Notes under the pieces: model-generated
What the model was told of the DNA's origin: nothing
Databases searched by the model: none
Seen by the model: the letters and a program-made list of their open reading frames with translations, nothing else
Origin: Comamonas antarctica
GTDB lineage: Bacteria; Pseudomonadota; Gammaproteobacteria; Burkholderiales; Burkholderiaceae_C
Assembly (NCBI RefSeq): GCF_013363755.1
Contig: NZ_CP054840.1
Span: forward strand, 1,543,501 to 1,607,500
Length of the DNA: 64,000 bases
Reading direction: 5' to 3'
Made by a program: the position numbers and the translations under genes
Part shown: one piece after another, positions 28,985 through 38,346 of the stretch
Layout of the letters: each line of letters starts with the position of its first letter
Position numbering within the stretch: the first letter of the stretch is position 1

Positions 28985-29743
28985 TCAGCGCGGTGCGAGG
29001 CGGATCGCGCCGTCGAGGCGGATCACTTCGCCGTTGAGCATGTCGTTCTCGAAGATATGGCAGGCCAGCTTGGCATAGTCGCCCGGCGTGCCCAGGCGGC
29101 TGGGGAAGGGCACGCCGGCCGCGAGCGCGTCCTGCACCTCCTGCGGCATGCCAAACAGCATGGGCGTGCCGAAGATGCCGGGGGCGATGGTCATGTTGCG
29201 GATGCCGTTGCGCGCCAGGTCGCGCGCGATCGGCAGCGTCATGCCGACGATGCCGCCCTTGGATGCGGCGTAGGCGGCCTGGCCGATCTGGCCGTCATAG
29301 GCCGCAACGCTGGCCGTGGAAATCATCACGCCGCGCTCGCCCGTGGCTTCGGGCTCATTCCTGCTCATGGCCTCGGCCGCGAGGCGGATCATGTTGAAGC
29401 TGCCGATCAGGTTGACGTTGATGGTCTTGCTGAACACCGACAGCGCATGTGCGCCGTTCTTGCCCACGGTTTTCTCGGCGGGCGCGATGCCGGCGCAATT
29501 GACCAGGCCCATCAGCTTGCCCAGTTGCGTTGCCTGCTCGACCACGGACTGGGCATCGGCTTCGCTGCTCACGTCGCAATGCACGAAGGCACCACCGATG
29601 TCCTGCGCCACGGCGCGGCCCTTTTCATCCTGCATGTCGGCAATCACCACCTTGCCGCCCTTGGCCGCGAGCATGCGCGCCGTGCCTTCGCCCAGGCCCG
29701 ATGCGCCGCCCGTCACAATGAAAACCTTGCCTGCGATATCCAT
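28985..29743 (-). CDS. Short-chain dehydrogenase, type-2 hydroxyacyl-CoA dehydrogenase-like
   Basis: The 252-residue protein is a classical [19 protein letters not shown] binds [12 protein letters not shown] follows, and the catalytic site is Ser in [11 protein letters not shown] with YAASKGG. The sequence resembles the human HSD17B10 group (3-hydroxyacyl-CoA or 3-hydroxy-2-methylbutyryl-CoA dehydrogenase), used in isoleucine and fatty-acid breakdown. The start at 29743 has GGAGA 7 nt before it. A triple ACGTRA repeat lies just upstream. The gene is convergent with lacI and probably not part of the TRAP operon. Confidence 0.88.
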   Translation of the reverse strand: MDIAGKVFIVTGGASGLGEGTARMLAAKGGKVVIADMQDEKGRAVAQDIGGAFVHCDVSSEADAQSVVEQATQLGKLMGLVNCAGIAPAEKTVGKNGAHALSVFSKTINVNLIGSFNMIRLAAEAMSRNEPEATGERGVMISTASVAAYDGQIGQAAYAASKGGIVGMTLPIARDLARNGIRNMTIAPGIFGTPMLFGMPQEVQDALAAGVPFPSRLGTPGDYAKLACHIFENDMLNGEVIRLDGAIRLAPR

Positions 29744-29758
29744 GGTCTGTCTCCTAGA

Positions 29759-29784
29759 TTGACGTGAACGTAAACGTAAACGCC
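29759..29784. promoter_or_regulatory. Three phased ACGTRAA repeats, possible operator
   Basis: The plus strand reads GACGTGAACGTAAACGTAAACG, three CGT(G/A)AA units with a 6-bp period, ending 41 bp upstream of the dehydrogenase start. MerR-type LiuR sites for branched-chain amino-acid genes have a similar ACGT/ACGTAA composition as I recall, which would fit the isoleucine-type dehydrogenase. Confidence 0.4.
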
Positions 29785-29841
29785 GATTATGGCAAGAAAC
29801 CATGTCCAAACGCTGTCACCTGGAGCGCGGCAAGGCCGGTG

Positions 29842-30201
29842 TCATTTGCCGCGCGCCGCGAGCCACTTGCGCATGCGCTGGATTTCTTCCTCCTGCGCGG
29901 CAATGACCTCCTGTGCGAGCTTGCGCACTTCGGGGTCCTTGCCATACTGCAAGGCCACTTTCGCCATGTCGATCGCGCCCTGGTGGTGCGGAATCATGCC
30001 GCGCATGAAATCCACATCGGCATCGCCCGTGAACGTGATGGACATATCGGCATGCATGCGGTCGTTGGCCTGCTGATAGGCCTGGGCCACCGGGTTGGCC
30101 GCGGCCGGTGCGCCAGCGTGGTGCTGGTGCGGCTGGGCATGGCTGGCGGCACTGGCGGCCAGCAGCAGGGCGGCCAGCAGGGTGGGCGGGAGAAGCTTCA
30201 T
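29842..30201 (-). CDS. DUF305 domain protein, exported
   Basis: The 119-residue protein has a signal peptide ([22 protein letters not shown]) followed by a His-rich QPHQHHAG stretch and the DUF305 core with [19 protein letters not shown]305 proteins form four-helix bundles in the periplasm and some bind copper. The His-rich N-terminus and the HH motif would suit that. It is a single gene; no copper genes are adjacent. Confidence 0.9.
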   Translation of the reverse strand: MKLLPPTLLAALLLAASAASHAQPHQHHAGAPAAANPVAQAYQQANDRMHADMSITFTGDADVDFMRGMIPHHQGAIDMAKVALQYGKDPEVRKLAQEVIAAQEEEIQRMRKWLAARGK

Positions 30202-30286
30202 CTTGGTTTCCTGGTCACTGCAAAAAACCGATGCTAAAGCTTGCCACTGTGGCAAGGTCAAGCGCTGGAAGACCCAGGATGGAGGC

Positions 30287-30314
30287 GAAAAAAAGCCCGG
30301 CATGAAGCCGGGCT
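30287..30314 (-). terminator. Rho-independent terminator of the iron receptor gene
   Basis: AGCCCGGC (30294-30301) pairs with GCCGGGCT (30307-30314) around ATGAA. On the minus strand a run of seven U follows. It lies 22 nt after the receptor stop. Confidence 0.9.
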
Positions 30315-30335
30315 CTTGGTGCATGAGATGCCGGA

Positions 30336-31385
30336 TCAGTTGAATCCAGCACGGTCGAGCATTTGCTGGACCTTGGTCATGTTGGCGCCGACGGCGCTGA
30401 TCGGAATGGTCTCGCTCTTGAACGGCTTGCCGTTGGTCATGGCCTTGAGCGCCGGGTTGTCGAGCTGCACGCCCTTGGCCGCGGGCCACTCGTTGTTGCC
30501 GTTGGCAAAGTAATTCTGCGCCGTGGGGCTGGCCAGGTACTCGAGGAACTTGACCGCGTTGGCTTCGTTCTTGGTGTAGCGGGCAACGGCGCCGCCGGCG
30601 ATGTTCATGTGCGTGCCCCAGGATTGCTGGTTCGGGAACACCACGCCGACCTTGTTGGCAACCGCCACGTCCTCGGGTTTGTTCGAGCGGATCATGCGCG
30701 CCAGGTAATAGCTGTTGCTCACGGCGATATCGCACTCGCCCGACGCGACGGCCTTGATCTGGTCGGTATCGCCACCCTTGGGCGGACGCGCCAGATTGGC
30801 CACCAGGCCCTTGATCCAGGCTTCTGCCTGTTGCTCGCCCATGTGCTCGGTCACGGCGCCGAACAGGCTCAGGTTGTAGGGATGCGAGCCCGAGCGGATG
30901 CACAGCTTGCCCTTGAACTTGGGATCGGCGAGCGATTCGTAGGTCTGCACGTCTTCGGGCTTGACCTTGATCTTGTTATAGACGATGACCCGTGCGCGGG
31001 TCGACAGGCCGAACCAGGAAATGCCGCCGTCGGCAGCCGGCTTGCTGCGCAGGTTGGCGGGAATCGCGTCTTCCAGTACCTTGGAGTGGATCGGCTTGAA
31101 CAGGCCGTCGACCTCGCCGCGGTACAGGCGCGCGGCGTCGACCAGCAGGATGACATCGGCCGGCGACGCCGTGCCTTCGGCCTTCAGGCGCGCGAGAATG
31201 CCGGCATCGTCGGCATCGACGCGATTGACCTTGATGCCCGTGGCCTTGGTGAAGCCGTCATACAGCGCTTCGTCGGTGCTGTAGTGGCGGGCGGAATAGA
31301 GGTTGACAACGCCGGCATCGGCAAAAGCGGCGCCGGTGGCGGCAAACGCGCAGGCCGCGACCAGGGTATGGAGAATCTTCGTCAT
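30336..31385 (-). CDS. Fe(III) ABC transporter periplasmic binding protein
   Basis: The 349-residue protein has a signal peptide ([22 protein letters not shown]) and then [20 protein letters not shown], typical of FbpA/FutA. The NSYYLARM segment holds the paired tyrosines that bind ferric iron in this family. It therefore delivers Fe(III) to an ABC permease. No permease or ATPase gene lies next to it, so its partners must be elsewhere. It has its own terminators on both sides. Confidence 0.92.
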   Translation of the reverse strand: MTKILHTLVAACAFAATGAAFADAGVVNLYSARHYSTDEALYDGFTKATGIKVNRVDADDAGILARLKAEGTASPADVILLVDAARLYRGEVDGLFKPIHSKVLEDAIPANLRSKPAADGGISWFGLSTRARVIVYNKIKVKPEDVQTYESLADPKFKGKLCIRSGSHPYNLSLFGAVTEHMGEQQAEAWIKGLVANLARPPKGGDTDQIKAVASGECDIAVSNSYYLARMIRSNKPEDVAVANKVGVVFPNQQSWGTHMNIAGGAVARYTKNEANAVKFLEYLASPTAQNYFANGNNEWPAAKGVQLDNPALKAMTNGKPFKSETIPISAVGANMTKVQQMLDRAGFN

Positions 31386-31480
31386 GCAGTGACCGGAGTG
31401 GAATGGAATCGGGCGATCATACGGCAGACGCGAATTGTTCTCAATAAAACGCGGCGCGATTGCCCTGCCGCCGAAAAGGC

Positions 31481-31510
31481 AAAAAAAAAGCCCGGCCAAA
31501 GACCGGGCTT
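31481..31510 (-). terminator. Rho-independent terminator of the phasin gene
   Basis: AAGCCCGG (31489-31496) pairs with CCGGGCTT (31503-31510), and nine U follow on the minus strand. It lies about 135 nt after the phasin stop, in a 259-bp spacer that otherwise shows nothing. Confidence 0.85.
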
Positions 31511-31644
31511 GAAAGGATCCAGGAAACGGGGGTTTCGAGAGGATCCAAGGAGACAACTGGTGGTTCGGGCTTGCGCCTGAACGATGGGTCTATTATGCGG
31601 GTAATCCCTGCACTAGGGAAGACCCGTAACAAAAAAAACAGCAA

Positions 31645-32190
31645 TTAACCTTGTTGCGTGCTGCTCTTGACCGCGTCGGACACATTGCGCGAAGCCGCCT
31701 GGATATTGGCCTGGGCCATGTCCGATGCCTGCTTCACGGCCTTTTGCACCGATTCGGCGGCGTTGTTGGCGGCGGAGATCGAGTTCTTCAGCACGGCCAC
31801 GGCGGCTTCGGTGCCTGGAGGCGCATTCTTGGTGGTGCTGTCGATCAGGTCGCCAAGGTTCTTCTGCAGTTCGGCGGAGCGCGCTTCGACGGTCTGGGCG
31901 AGTTCCGCTCCCGTGCCGTTGGCGATGTCATACAGGCTGCGGCTGTAGGCAGCGGTCTTCTCGGCCAGGGGCTGGAACCATTGCGCCTGCAGCGCCAGCA
32001 GTTGCTGGGCATCCTTGGCACCCAGCAGTTGCTGGCTGTGGCTGGCGGCATCGGACAGGGCGGCGCGCGAGGCAGCGACATTGAGTTCGACCAGCTTCTC
32101 CACACCGTCAAAGGCTTTCTGGGTCAGACCGAACAGGGTCTCCAGGTTGGACTTGTGGGCGTTCAGGATGGCTTCGGGGGTCAGCGACAT
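31645..32190 (-). CDS. Phasin family protein
   Basis: The 181-residue protein starts [33 protein letters not shown], the usual phasin start, and is almost all amphipathic helix rich in Ala, Gln and Ser. Phasins coat polyhydroxyalkanoate granules in the cytosol. AAGGAGA precedes the ATG at 32190. Two TGC-N3-GCA motifs upstream fit control by the PhaR repressor. No PHA synthase gene is in the window. Confidence 0.92.
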   Translation of the reverse strand: MSLTPEAILNAHKSNLETLFGLTQKAFDGVEKLVELNVAASRAALSDAASHSQQLLGAKDAQQLLALQAQWFQPLAEKTAAYSRSLYDIANGTGAELAQTVEARSAELQKNLGDLIDSTTKNAPPGTEAAVAVLKNSISAANNAAESVQKAVKQASDMAQANIQAASRNVSDAVKSSTQQG

Positions 32191-32263
32191 GTGATTTCTC
32201 CTTGAGTGGCGTTGTGGAAAGAACCCAGCGGGCGACACATCTGCGCTGATGACCTCGGTCATG

Positions 32264-32334
32264 TTGCAGTGCAGCATAACGGCGATTCTAGGCATTTCGC
32301 GTGGCGCTGCAAGTTTTTTGTTGCAACGCAGCAA
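32264..32334. promoter_or_regulatory. Two TGC-N3-GCA motifs, possible PhaR sites
   Basis: TTGCAGTGCAGCA (32264-32276) and TTGCAACGCAGCAA (32321-32334) both contain TGC-N3-GCA. PhaR repressors bind TGC/GCA-type sites before phasin genes. The pair lies 74-144 bp upstream of the phasin start, in the spacer it shares with the thioesterase. Confidence 0.45.
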
Positions 32335-32432
32335 ATGACCCTGGCGGCTGTGGCACTGTCACGGGCTTGCCATGCGGCGTGCGGGTTCGAAGGGAGCGAC
32401 AACCGCGTGGCAGCACGGCACAATGCCGGGCC

Positions 32433-32894
32433 ATGCCTGAAGCTTCTTCCCCTGCCGCCGTGCGGCCCGCCCCGCAGCCACGTTCTTCCTACAGTGCCTT
32501 CCGCAGCATTTCCACGCGCTGGAGCGACAACGATGTCTATGGACATGTCAACAACGTCGTCTACTACAGCTGGTTCGATACCGCGGTGAATGCGCACCTG
32601 ATCGAGCAGGGTGCGCTCGATATCGAGCATGGCGAAGTGATCGGACTGGTGGTCGAGACCCAGTGCGACTACTTCGCGCCCCTGGCCTTTCCGCAGGCGG
32701 TCGATGCCGGGATCCGGGTGGCGCGCATCGGCGGCAGCAGCGTGCGCTACGAGGTGGGGCTGTTTGCGCAGGGCGAAGCCAGCACCGCCGCGGCCGGCCA
32801 TTTCATCCATGTCTATGTCGACCGCAAGACCCGTCGGCCGTGTGCCTTGCCGGCCAGATTGCGCGAGGTGCTGCAGGCGCTGACCGGCGCCTGA
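32433..32894 (+). CDS. Hotdog-fold acyl-CoA thioesterase (4HBT family)
   Basis: The 153-residue protein has [21 protein letters not shown], where the Asp of SDND is the likely catalytic residue of 4-hydroxybenzoyl-CoA-type thioesterases, and GVVVE-like and [14 protein letters not shown] strands. It hydrolyses an acyl-CoA of unknown identity. The ATG at 32433 is the best start; an extended frame upstream has no homology. It is divergent from the phasin gene. Confidence 0.88.
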   Translation: MPEASSPAAVRPAPQPRSSYSAFRSISTRWSDNDVYGHVNNVVYYSWFDTAVNAHLIEQGALDIEHGEVIGLVVETQCDYFAPLAFPQAVDAGIRVARIGGSSVRYEVGLFAQGEASTAAAGHFIHVYVDRKTRRPCALPARLREVLQALTGA

Positions 32895-32988
32895 GTCCCC
32901 GGTCCCCGGCCCGGCGCCGGGGTCAATTCGCCTACACTGTGGGTTGCCTGCCATTGCCAGCCGGGGGGAACCCTCCCTCGTCGCGTCC

Positions 32989-34197
32989 ATGATCATCACC
33001 AGTTTGCTCGACACCGACCTGTATAAGTTCACGATGATGCAGGTCGTGTTGCATCAGTTTCCCAGTGCGCAGGTTGAATACCGCTTCAAGTGCCGCAACC
33101 CGGGCGTGCAACTGGCGCCCTATGTGAACGAGATCCGCGAGGAGATCCGCTGCCTCTGCGACCTGCAGTTCCGCGATGCCGAGCTGGCCTACCTGAGCGG
33201 CCTGCGCTTCATCAAGAGCGACTTCATCGACTTCCTCGGACTGTTCCGGCTCAACGAGAAGTACATCGAGGTCACGCCGCTGCCCAGTGGCGAGATCGAC
33301 ATCACCATCCGCGGGCCCTGGCTGCACACCATCCTGTTCGAGATCCCGGTGCTGGCCATCGTCAACGAGGTGTACTTCCGCAACACCCAGAAGGCGCCCG
33401 ACTTCCCCGAAGGGCGCCGGCGCCTCGAGGAAAAGGTGCAGCAGCTGCAGGCGCCGGGCCTCGAGACGCTGAAGATTGCGGATTACGGCACGCGCCGGCG
33501 TTTCAGCCGCGCCTGGCACGAGGAAGTGCTGCGCGTGCTTTGCGCGCGCCTGGGCACGGGGGAAGGGCGCACGGCGGGCAACCGCCTCGAAGGCCAGTTC
33601 GCGGGCACGAGCAATGTGCTCTATGCGATGAAGCTGGGCGTGACGCCGCTGGGCACCATGGCGCACGAATACCTGCAGGCCTGCCAGGCGCTCGGGCCGC
33701 GGCTGCGCGACAGCCAGGTGTTCGGCTTCGAATCCTGGGCGCGCGAATACCGCGGCGATCTGGGCATTGCGTTGTCCGATGTCTACGGCATGAGCGCCTT
33801 CCTGCGCGACTTCGACCTGTATTTCTGCAAGCTGTTCGATGGCGCGCGCCATGACAGCGGCGACCCGTTCACCTGGGGTGAGCGGCTGCTCGAACACTAC
33901 CGCATCAACCGCGTCGACCCGCTGACCAAGACACTGATCTTCAGCGATGCACTCACCATTCCACGCACCATTGCATTGTTCGAGCGTTTCCGCGGGCGCT
34001 GCCTATTGGCCTTCGGCATCGGCACCAACCTGACCAACGACCTGGGCTACGAGCCGCTGCAGGTGGTGATCAAGATGACGCGCTGCGCCGGCCAGCCCGT
34101 GGCCAAGCTGTCCGATTCGCCGGGCAAGAGCATGTGCGACGATGAAAAATACCTGGCCTATCTGCGCCAGGTGTTCGAGATTGCCCCATCGAACTGA
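32989..34197 (+). CDS. pncB: Nicotinate phosphoribosyltransferase
   Basis: The 402-residue enzyme makes nicotinate mononucleotide from nicotinate, PRPP and ATP in NAD salvage. It shows [20 protein letters not shown] at the start, [14 protein letters not shown] (with the likely phosphorylated His region), [22 protein letters not shown] and SDALTIPRT. The ATG at 32989 ([14 protein letters not shown]) is preferred over one 15 codons upstream. The antiporter gene follows 17 nt later. Confidence 0.95.
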   Translation: MIITSLLDTDLYKFTMMQVVLHQFPSAQVEYRFKCRNPGVQLAPYVNEIREEIRCLCDLQFRDAELAYLSGLRFIKSDFIDFLGLFRLNEKYIEVTPLPSGEIDITIRGPWLHTILFEIPVLAIVNEVYFRNTQKAPDFPEGRRRLEEKVQQLQAPGLETLKIADYGTRRRFSRAWHEEVLRVLCARLGTGEGRTAGNRLEGQFAGTSNVLYAMKLGVTPLGTMAHEYLQACQALGPRLRDSQVFGFESWAREYRGDLGIALSDVYGMSAFLRDFDLYFCKLFDGARHDSGDPFTWGERLLEHYRINRVDPLTKTLIFSDALTIPRTIALFERFRGRCLLAFGIGTNLTNDLGYEPLQVVIKMTRCAGQPVAKLSDSPGKSMCDDEKYLAYLRQVFEIAPSN

Positions 34198-34214
34198 ATC
34201 AGGACCCCGTGTTT

Positions 34215-35630
34215 ATGAAACTTCTGCGTGTCGCGGCGCTGGCCGCTCTGGCGCTGCTGCCCGGCTGGGCACTGGCGGCCGACATCGATGGCAGCGCCCT
34301 GCCGGTCTGGTGGGGCGTGCCCTTTGCCGGGCTGCTGCTGTCGATCGCGCTGGTGCCGCTGTTCGCGCCGATCTTCTGGCACCACCATTTCGGCAAGGTC
34401 ACCGCGGGATGGGCGCTGGCCTTTCTGCTGCCGTTTGCCGCGCATTTCGGCCTGGGCGCGGCGGGCGTGGGCCTGGTGCATGCGCTGCTGGCCGAGTACC
34501 TGCCGTTCGTGATCCTGCTGCTGGCGCTTTTCACCGTGGCCGGCGGCATCTACATCCGCGGCAGCCTGCGCGGCACGCCGGCGCTCAACGCCGGCATTCT
34601 TGCCACCGGCGCGGTGCTGGCCAGCTTCATGGGCACGACCGGCGCGTCGATGCTGCTGATCCGCCCGCTGATCCGCGCCAACGAGGGGCGGCGGCACACC
34701 GCGCATATCGTGGTGTTCTTCATCTTCATCGTGTCGAACGCGGGCGGGTCGCTCACGCCGCTGGGGGATCCGCCGCTGTTCCTGGGTTTCCTCAAGGGCG
34801 TCGATTTCTTCTGGACGCTGCGGCACATCTTCCCGGAGACGCTGTTCCTGGTGGGCTGCCTGCTGGTGCTGTTTTTCGCGCTCGACAGCTGGTTCATGCG
34901 CCGGCCCGGCGAATGGGCGCTGCCCGCAGCCGATGCCAGCGGCGGCGCCGAGCGTTTCGGCTTTGACGGCAAGGCCAACTTCGCGCTGCTGGGCGTGATC
35001 GTTGCGCTGGTACTGCTCAGCGGCTTCTGGAAGTCGCAGGTGGCGTTCGACATCGCCGGCACGGCCGTTGGCCTGCCGGGGCTGGTGCGCGACCTGGGCC
35101 TGCTGGCGGTGGTCTGGGTGTCGCTGCGGATCACGCCGCTCGAGGTACACCAGCGCAACCAGTTCGGCTGGGCGCCGATGGCCGAAGTCGCGAAGCTGTT
35201 TGCGGGCATCTTCCTGACCATCATCCCCGTCATCGCCATGCTCAAGGCCGGCGTCGATGGCCCGTTTGGCGCCATCGTGCGCGCGGTCACCCGGGCCGAC
35301 GGCACGCCCGATCCGGCCATGTATTTCTGGGCCGCGGGCGCGCTGTCCTCCTTCCTCGACAATGCGCCGACCTATCTGGTGTTCTTCAACACCGCGGGCG
35401 GCGACCCGCAGCTGCTGATGACCACGCTGGCGCCCACGCTGGCGGCCATCTCGGCGGGCGCGGTGTTCATGGGCGCCAACACCTATATCGGCAACGCGCC
35501 CAATCTGATGGTCAAGGCCATCGCCGAGGACCGCGGCGTGAAGATGCCGAGTTTCTTCGGCTACATGCTGTGGTCGGGCGGCATTTTGCTGCCGCTGTTT
35601 GCCGTGATGACCTGGATCTGGTTCCTTTGA
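34215..35630 (+). CDS. nhaD: NhaD-type Na+/H+ antiporter
   Basis: The 471-residue membrane protein has a leader (MKLLRVAALAALALLPGWALA) and about 12 spans. It keeps SNAGGSLTPLGDPPLFLGFL and SSFLDNAPTYLVFF, the two mirrored helix-break motifs of the NhaD/ArsB ion-transporter superfamily. It exchanges sodium (or lithium) for protons. The ATG at 34215 is favoured over GTG at 34209 by spacing from AGGA. It is followed by the hydroxyacid dehydrogenase after 19 nt. Confidence 0.88.
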   Translation: MKLLRVAALAALALLPGWALAADIDGSALPVWWGVPFAGLLLSIALVPLFAPIFWHHHFGKVTAGWALAFLLPFAAHFGLGAAGVGLVHALLAEYLPFVILLLALFTVAGGIYIRGSLRGTPALNAGILATGAVLASFMGTTGASMLLIRPLIRANEGRRHTAHIVVFFIFIVSNAGGSLTPLGDPPLFLGFLKGVDFFWTLRHIFPETLFLVGCLLVLFFALDSWFMRRPGEWALPAADASGGAERFGFDGKANFALLGVIVALVLLSGFWKSQVAFDIAGTAVGLPGLVRDLGLLAVVWVSLRITPLEVHQRNQFGWAPMAEVAKLFAGIFLTIIPVIAMLKAGVDGPFGAIVRAVTRADGTPDPAMYFWAAGALSSFLDNAPTYLVFFNTAGGDPQLLMTTLAPTLAAISAGAVFMGANTYIGNAPNLMVKAIAEDRGVKMPSFFGYMLWSGGILLPLFAVMTWIWFL

Positions 35631-35649
35631 GGAGCCGCAAGAAGGAACG

Positions 35650-36660
35650 ATGCCGATGCCGCGTCCCCGTGTTCTCCTGTCGCGCGCCATGCCTGCCGAG
35701 GTCGTGGCGCAGTTGTCGCCGCATTGCGAGGTGCAGGCCAACCCCGATGATGTGCACTGGTCGCGCGCCGAGCTGATCGCGCGCCTGCAGGACCAGGACG
35801 CGCTGCTCGATACCGGCACGCAGCGCATCGATGCCGAACTGCTGGCCGCCTGCCCGCGGCTGAAGATCGTGGCCAACATGACCGTGGGCTTCAACAACTT
35901 CGATGTGCCCGCCATGACCGCGGCCGGCGTGCAGGGCACGAATGCGCCCGATGTGCTGACCGAGACCACCGCCGACTTCGGCTTCGCGCTGCTCATGGCC
36001 ACGGCCCGGCGCATCAGCGAAAGCGAGCACTATCTGCGCGCGGGAAAGTGGCAATCCTGGCGCTACGACCTGTTTGCGGGTGCCGAGGTGCATGGCTCGA
36101 CGCTGGGCATCCTGGGCATGGGCCGCATCGGCCAGGCGATTGCGCGGCGCGGCGCGCTGGGCTTCGGCATGCAGGTGCTCTACCACAACCGTTCGCAGCT
36201 CGCGCCCGATCTCGAAGCCGCATGCCAGGCGCGCTATGTCGGCAAGCAGGAGCTGCTGCGCCGCGCCGACCATCTGCTGCTGGTGCTGCCGTATTCGGCC
36301 GAAAGCCATCACAGCATCGGCGCGGCCGAGCTGGCGCAGATGAAGCCCACGGCCACGCTGATCAATATCGCGCGCGGCGGCATCGTCGACGACGCGGCGC
36401 TGGCGCAGGCGCTGCGCGCGGGCACCATTGCCGCGGCGGGGCTCGATGTGTTCGAGGGCGAGCCACAGGTGCATCCCGACCTGCTCAGCGTGCCGAATAT
36501 CGTGCTGACACCGCATATCGCGAGCGCCACCCTGGCCACACGCTGTGCAATGGCCCGTCTGGCGGCGGATAATCTGCTGGCGTTCTTTGCCGGCAAAGAC
36601 GTGCTCACGGCGGTGAACACGCCCGATACCGGCGCCGCGCGCGGGCGCGCCGCGGCCTGA
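35650..36660 (+). CDS. D-isomer-specific 2-hydroxyacid dehydrogenase
   Basis: The 336-residue protein has the NAD-binding LGILGMGRIGQAIARRGA, the catalytic Arg in NIARGGIVDD, the Glu in DVFEGEP and the His in LTPHIASAT. It is most like glyoxylate/hydroxypyruvate reductases. A second ATG at 35656 is better spaced from GAAGGA and may be the true start. It lies 19 nt after the antiporter gene and may be cotranscribed. The last dozen residues are Ala/Arg-rich and look unconserved. Confidence 0.9.
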   Translation: MPMPRPRVLLSRAMPAEVVAQLSPHCEVQANPDDVHWSRAELIARLQDQDALLDTGTQRIDAELLAACPRLKIVANMTVGFNNFDVPAMTAAGVQGTNAPDVLTETTADFGFALLMATARRISESEHYLRAGKWQSWRYDLFAGAEVHGSTLGILGMGRIGQAIARRGALGFGMQVLYHNRSQLAPDLEAACQARYVGKQELLRRADHLLLVLPYSAESHHSIGAAELAQMKPTATLINIARGGIVDDAALAQALRAGTIAAAGLDVFEGEPQVHPDLLSVPNIVLTPHIASATLATRCAMARLAADNLLAFFAGKDVLTAVNTPDTGAARGRAAA

Positions 36661-36732
36661 CGGCGGGCCGCGGGCGGCCCATTCCTTGCGGTCCGGAGTG
36701 CCGCGCGGCGCTCCTCTTCTTGAAGTATCACC

Positions 36733-38346
36733 TTGTCTTTCGAATCCCTTGTCGTGCTCGCAGCGCTTGCGCTGGTGGTGGTTTTGCAGATCCTGGCCCT
36801 GCTGCGGCGCCAGGGCAGCGATGGCGGCGAGGCCGCCGGGATCCAGGGCGAAATCCAGGCGCAGCTGCAGGCGCTCGAGCGCAGCGTGCAAGCCACGCAG
36901 CTGGCCATCGCGCGCAGCGACGGCGCACTCGAGAGCATGGGCCAGCAGCTGCGCGCGCAGCTGGCCCAGGCCCGCGCCGATGCCGACGCCACGCGCGCCG
37001 CGCTGGGCGATGCGCTGTCGGGTTTTCGCCGCGAACTGACGGCGACGACGGCGGCGCTGACCGGCGAGAGCACGCGCTCGCGCCAGGCGCTATCCGACAG
37101 CACCAGCCTGTTCGAGCAGCGCATCCAGCAGCGTTTCGAGGCATTGTCCGAAGCCACGCGCGGCACGCTCGACTCGCTCAAGGGCGATGTGCAGAGCCAG
37201 CTCACGGCCATGTCGACCGCGCTCAAGGACCAGCTCGAAGGCAACGGCCACCAGATCCGCCATCAGTTCGGCGTGCTGCAGGATGCCGTGACGCAGCAGC
37301 TCGGCGGCCTGGTGCAGGGCAGCCAGAGCAGCGCCGAGCAGCTGCGCAGCGCGCTCAACGAGCGGCTTGCCGCCATCCAGTCGGACAACTCGGCCAAGCT
37401 CGAGGAAATGCGCCGCACGGTCGATGAAAAGCTGCATGCCACGCTGGAGCAGCGGCTGGGCGAGTCGTTCAAGCTGGTCAGCGACCGGCTCGAGCAGGTG
37501 CACAAGGGCCTGGGCGAGATGCAGACCCTGGCCGGCAGCGTCGGCGATCTCAAGCGCGTGATGACCAATGTGAAGTCGCGCGGCACCTGGGGCGAAATGC
37601 AGCTGGGCGCGATCATCGACAACGTGCTCACGCCGGCGCAGTACGCGCGCAATGTGAAGACCGTGCCGGGCAGCGACGAGCTGGTCGAGTTCGCGATCCG
37701 CCTGCCGGGCCCGTCGGGCGAGCAGCCGGTGTGGCTGCCGATCGATGCCAAGTACCCGGTCGAGCACTACCAGCGGCTGATGGATGCGCAGGATGTGGCG
37801 GACCGTGCGCTGGTGCAGAGCGCGGGCGTGGCGTTCGAGAACTCGATCAAGTTCGAGGCCCGCAAGATCTACGCGAAGTACGTGTCGCCGCCGCACACCA
37901 CCGACTTCGCCGTGCTCTACCTGCCCACGGAAGGCCTGTTCGCCGAAGTCATGCGCCGGCCCGGCCTGGTCGAAGCCATCCAGAACGACTGCCGCGTGAT
38001 GATCACCGGCCCCGCCAATCTCGCCGCCATGCTCAACAGCCTGCAGATGGGCTTCAAGACGCTGGCCATCGAGCAGCGTTCGTCGGAGGTCTGGGGGCTG
38101 CTGGGCGCCGTGAAGACCGAATTCGCCAAGTTCGGCGACGTGGTGGCCGCGACCAAGAAATCCATCGATGCCGCGGCGCGCAAGTTCGATGAAGTGGGTG
38201 TGCGCACGCGCGCCATCCAGCGCAAGCTGCGCGATGTGCAGGACCTGCCCGCGCCCGTGGCCACGGCGGTTTCGGTGCTGGCGTTGCCGGACCACGACGA
38301 CGCGGAGGCCGACGCCGACGCCGGGCAGCCGGACAGCGCGCCGTGA
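36733..38346 (+). CDS. rmuC: DNA recombination protein RmuC
   Basis: The 537-residue protein starts with a TTG codon, then a membrane anchor (about residues 5-25), a long coiled coil (about 30-250) and the RmuC nuclease-like domain (about 270-480) with TWGEMQLGAIIDNVL, WLPIDAKYPVEHYQRL and DFAVLYLPTEGLFAEV. RmuC limits inversions between short repeats. Its stop overlaps the GTG start of the next gene (GTGA), so they are coupled. The acidic tail (DDAEADADAG) is unconserved. Confidence 0.93.
   Translation: MSFESLVVLAALALVVVLQILALLRRQGSDGGEAAGIQGEIQAQLQALERSVQATQLAIARSDGALESMGQQLRAQLAQARADADATRAALGDALSGFRRELTATTAALTGESTRSRQALSDSTSLFEQRIQQRFEALSEATRGTLDSLKGDVQSQLTAMSTALKDQLEGNGHQIRHQFGVLQDAVTQQLGGLVQGSQSSAEQLRSALNERLAAIQSDNSAKLEEMRRTVDEKLHATLEQRLGESFKLVSDRLEQVHKGLGEMQTLAGSVGDLKRVMTNVKSRGTWGEMQLGAIIDNVLTPAQYARNVKTVPGSDELVEFAIRLPGPSGEQPVWLPIDAKYPVEHYQRLMDAQDVADRALVQSAGVAFENSIKFEARKIYAKYVSPPHTTDFAVLYLPTEGLFAEVMRRPGLVEAIQNDCRVMITGPANLAAMLNSLQMGFKTLAIEQRSSEVWGLLGAVKTEFAKFGDVVAATKKSIDAAARKFDEVGVRTRAIQRKLRDVQDLPAPVATAVSVLALPDHDDAEADADAGQPDSAP

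Noticed and set aside
36661..36732. Terminator after the hydroxyacid dehydrogenase
   Set aside because: GGGCCG/CGGCCC can pair, but there is no U-tract and rmuC follows at once.
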